Source: Candidatus Thalassarchaeaceae archaeon
GTDB lineage: Archaea > Thermoplasmatota > Poseidoniia > Poseidoniales > Thalassarchaeaceae
Assembly (NCBI GenBank): GCA_030747885.1
Contig: JASLJW010000032.1
Location: 1 to 15,479, forward strand
Direction: 5' to 3'
Length of the DNA: 15,479 nucleotides
The notes under the pieces were generated by a model, which ran no database searches, was not told the DNA's origin, and saw only the letters and a program-made list of their open reading frames with translations. The first letter of the stretch is position 1. The number at the start of each line of letters is the position of its first letter. The position numbers were made by a program, and so were the translations under genes. This document shows, piece after piece, positions 14,703-15,479 of the stretch.

Positions 14703-15479
14703 ATGAGTCGGAAATTCAAGTTACGGCCCTCGCCAAGTGAAATTGACGAAGTCACCATCGGTGGTTCAAGAATGATAGACAGACGTGATTTCATTCGCCA
14801 TTCATTCAATAGTGCAGCGGGTGTAATCGCTGCAGCATCTCTTGGTTCGATTGGGTTCGCTTCACTATTGATGGGCACTGCTGATAGTGGTGGAGGAGAT
14901 GCAGCAGTTCGATTCTGGGTCCCATCCGGAGCAGAAGATACTGCATGGTATGGAAATCTGCATTTGGAACCGATGACTAAATCAGTTTTCGAGGCCGAGG
15001 CAGCTAACTCATCTACTGGAATGGCAGGTGCAGCAGGTGTTTGGAGTGGACTCCCTGTCACTGTTATTTATGTCCCACATGATGAAAACGATGGCACTGC
15101 TGCTGTCGAAAACAAACCACGTTTCCAATTTGGAGATGGATACGATCAATCTGGAGCATATATTGGATATGGTGGCGAAATGGAGGAAGATGCAACATAT
15201 GCTGATCTTGCAATTCACAATAATATGATTATTGTTTTCAGTCGGTGCCCACACCTATGTTGTATTCCAGGATGGCAACTTGTTCCAAACGACTTCACAG
15301 CCGACACTTGGTACCCTGGAGGAACAGATTCTGGAGGGAACAAATTGTTCTGTATTTGTCATTCAAGTAGGTATGACCCCACAATGATTGAGAAAAACCA
15401 AAATCGTAACAGAACAAACGGAACCATGTTCGAATACTTTGGAATCAAATTAACAGGAGGACCTGCTCCGGTGGGCATG
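14703..15479 (+). CDS. Rieske [2Fe-2S] protein, Tat-type signal (partial, 3' end outside window)
   Basis: Open frame from the ATG to the window edge (259 codons, no stop). Near the N-terminus DRRDFIRHSF followed by the hydrophobic stretch AAGVIAAASLGSIGFASLLMG is a twin-arginine-type signal/anchor, as in bc1/b6f Rieske proteins, which are exported folded. Cluster box 1 is CPHLCC: C182 and H184 are the predicted iron ligands and C187 the disulfide Cys. Box 2 is CICHSSRYDP: C217 and H220 are ligands and C219 the disulfide partner. The disulfide pair points to the high-potential bc-complex type rather than dioxygenase ferredoxins. About 100 residues between the anchor and the cluster domain are longer than in simple Rieske proteins. 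It should pass electrons from quinol via a cytochrome b; that gene would be expected just beyond the window. Confidence 0.92.
   Translation, partial: MSRKFKLRPSPSEIDEVTIGGSRMIDRRDFIRHSFNSAAGVIAAASLGSIGFASLLMGTADSGGGDAAVRFWVPSGAEDTAWYGNLHLEPMTKSVFEAEAANSSTGMAGAAGVWSGLPVTVIYVPHDENDGTAAVENKPRFQFGDGYDQSGAYIGYGGEMEEDATYADLAIHNNMIIVFSRCPHLCCIPGWQLVPNDFTADTWYPGGTDSGGNKLFCICHSSRYDPTMIEKNQNRNRTNGTMFEYFGIKLTGGPAPVGM

Noticed and set aside
14591..15061. Minus-strand open frame opposite the Rieske gene start.
   Set aside because: The plus strand encodes clear Tat and Rieske motifs in the same region; the minus frame has no recognisable features.
1..15479. CRISPR array, insertion sequence, integrase, phage or toxin–antitoxin genes.
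   Set aside because: No regularly spaced repeats, terminal inverted repeats, transposase or phage-like proteins are seen; gene content is chromosomal core plus lineage-specific genes.

Overview
The window is chromosomal DNA from an archaeon. It carries the euryarchaeal RNA polymerase gene order rpoH–rpoB–rpoA1–rpoA2 with a split A'/A'' subunit, a Lys-UUU tRNA without encoded CCA, archaeal TATA-like elements at leaderless-mRNA spacing, and a divergent RNase P Pop5-like protein. The uninterrupted B subunit argues against methanogens and haloarchaea, where B is usually split. Together with the moderate-to-low GC, the reeler-type (choice-of-anchor V) envelope protein and the Rieske operon, this suggests a marine Thermoplasmatota-type archaeon, for example Marine Group II/Poseidoniales. 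The lineage is an inference; the archaeal assignment is secure.

Left half, minus strand (about 8410 down to 1): tRNA-Lys(UUU), then rpoH, rpoB, rpoA1 and the first 303 codons of rpoA2, tightly packed (13-nt gap, 4-nt overlap, 2-nt gap) with Shine-Dalgarno-like sequences inside the preceding genes. The only promoter-like TATA I see lies upstream of the tRNA. The tRNA and polymerase genes may therefore share a transcript.

Centre: divergent from the tRNA is a plus-strand gene fusing a HemK/PrmC-like SAM methyltransferase to a complete biotin–protein ligase. It converges within 2 nt on a minus-strand pair: a Pop5-like RNase P protein gene followed by a small two-helix membrane protein gene. The Pop5-like gene is divergent from a plus-strand gene for a roughly ten-helix membrane protein of unknown function. 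That gene converges within 3 nt on a minus-strand pair: a small TPR protein followed by a tail-less, divergent FtsZ/tubulin-superfamily protein.

Right end, plus strand (13381 to the edge): a secreted, membrane-anchored choice-of-anchor V protein with a CxCH motif, a small two-helix membrane protein and a Tat-type Rieske iron–sulfur protein cut by the window end. This looks like the start of a bc-type respiratory complex operon.

The most notable content is in the RNA polymerase. RpoH and A'' begin with the same 46-residue module (21 identities, no gaps), each followed by a basic linker. A' carries an insertion of about 140 residues with two cysteine pairs, and the usually near-invariant start of its bridge helix is rewritten. 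B has Gln where the active-centre Glu of the GYN-x-ED motif is expected. The methyltransferase–biotin ligase fusion and the FtsZ-like protein with an altered GTP signature are the next most interesting. I found no CRISPR array, insertion sequence, integrase or phage gene.
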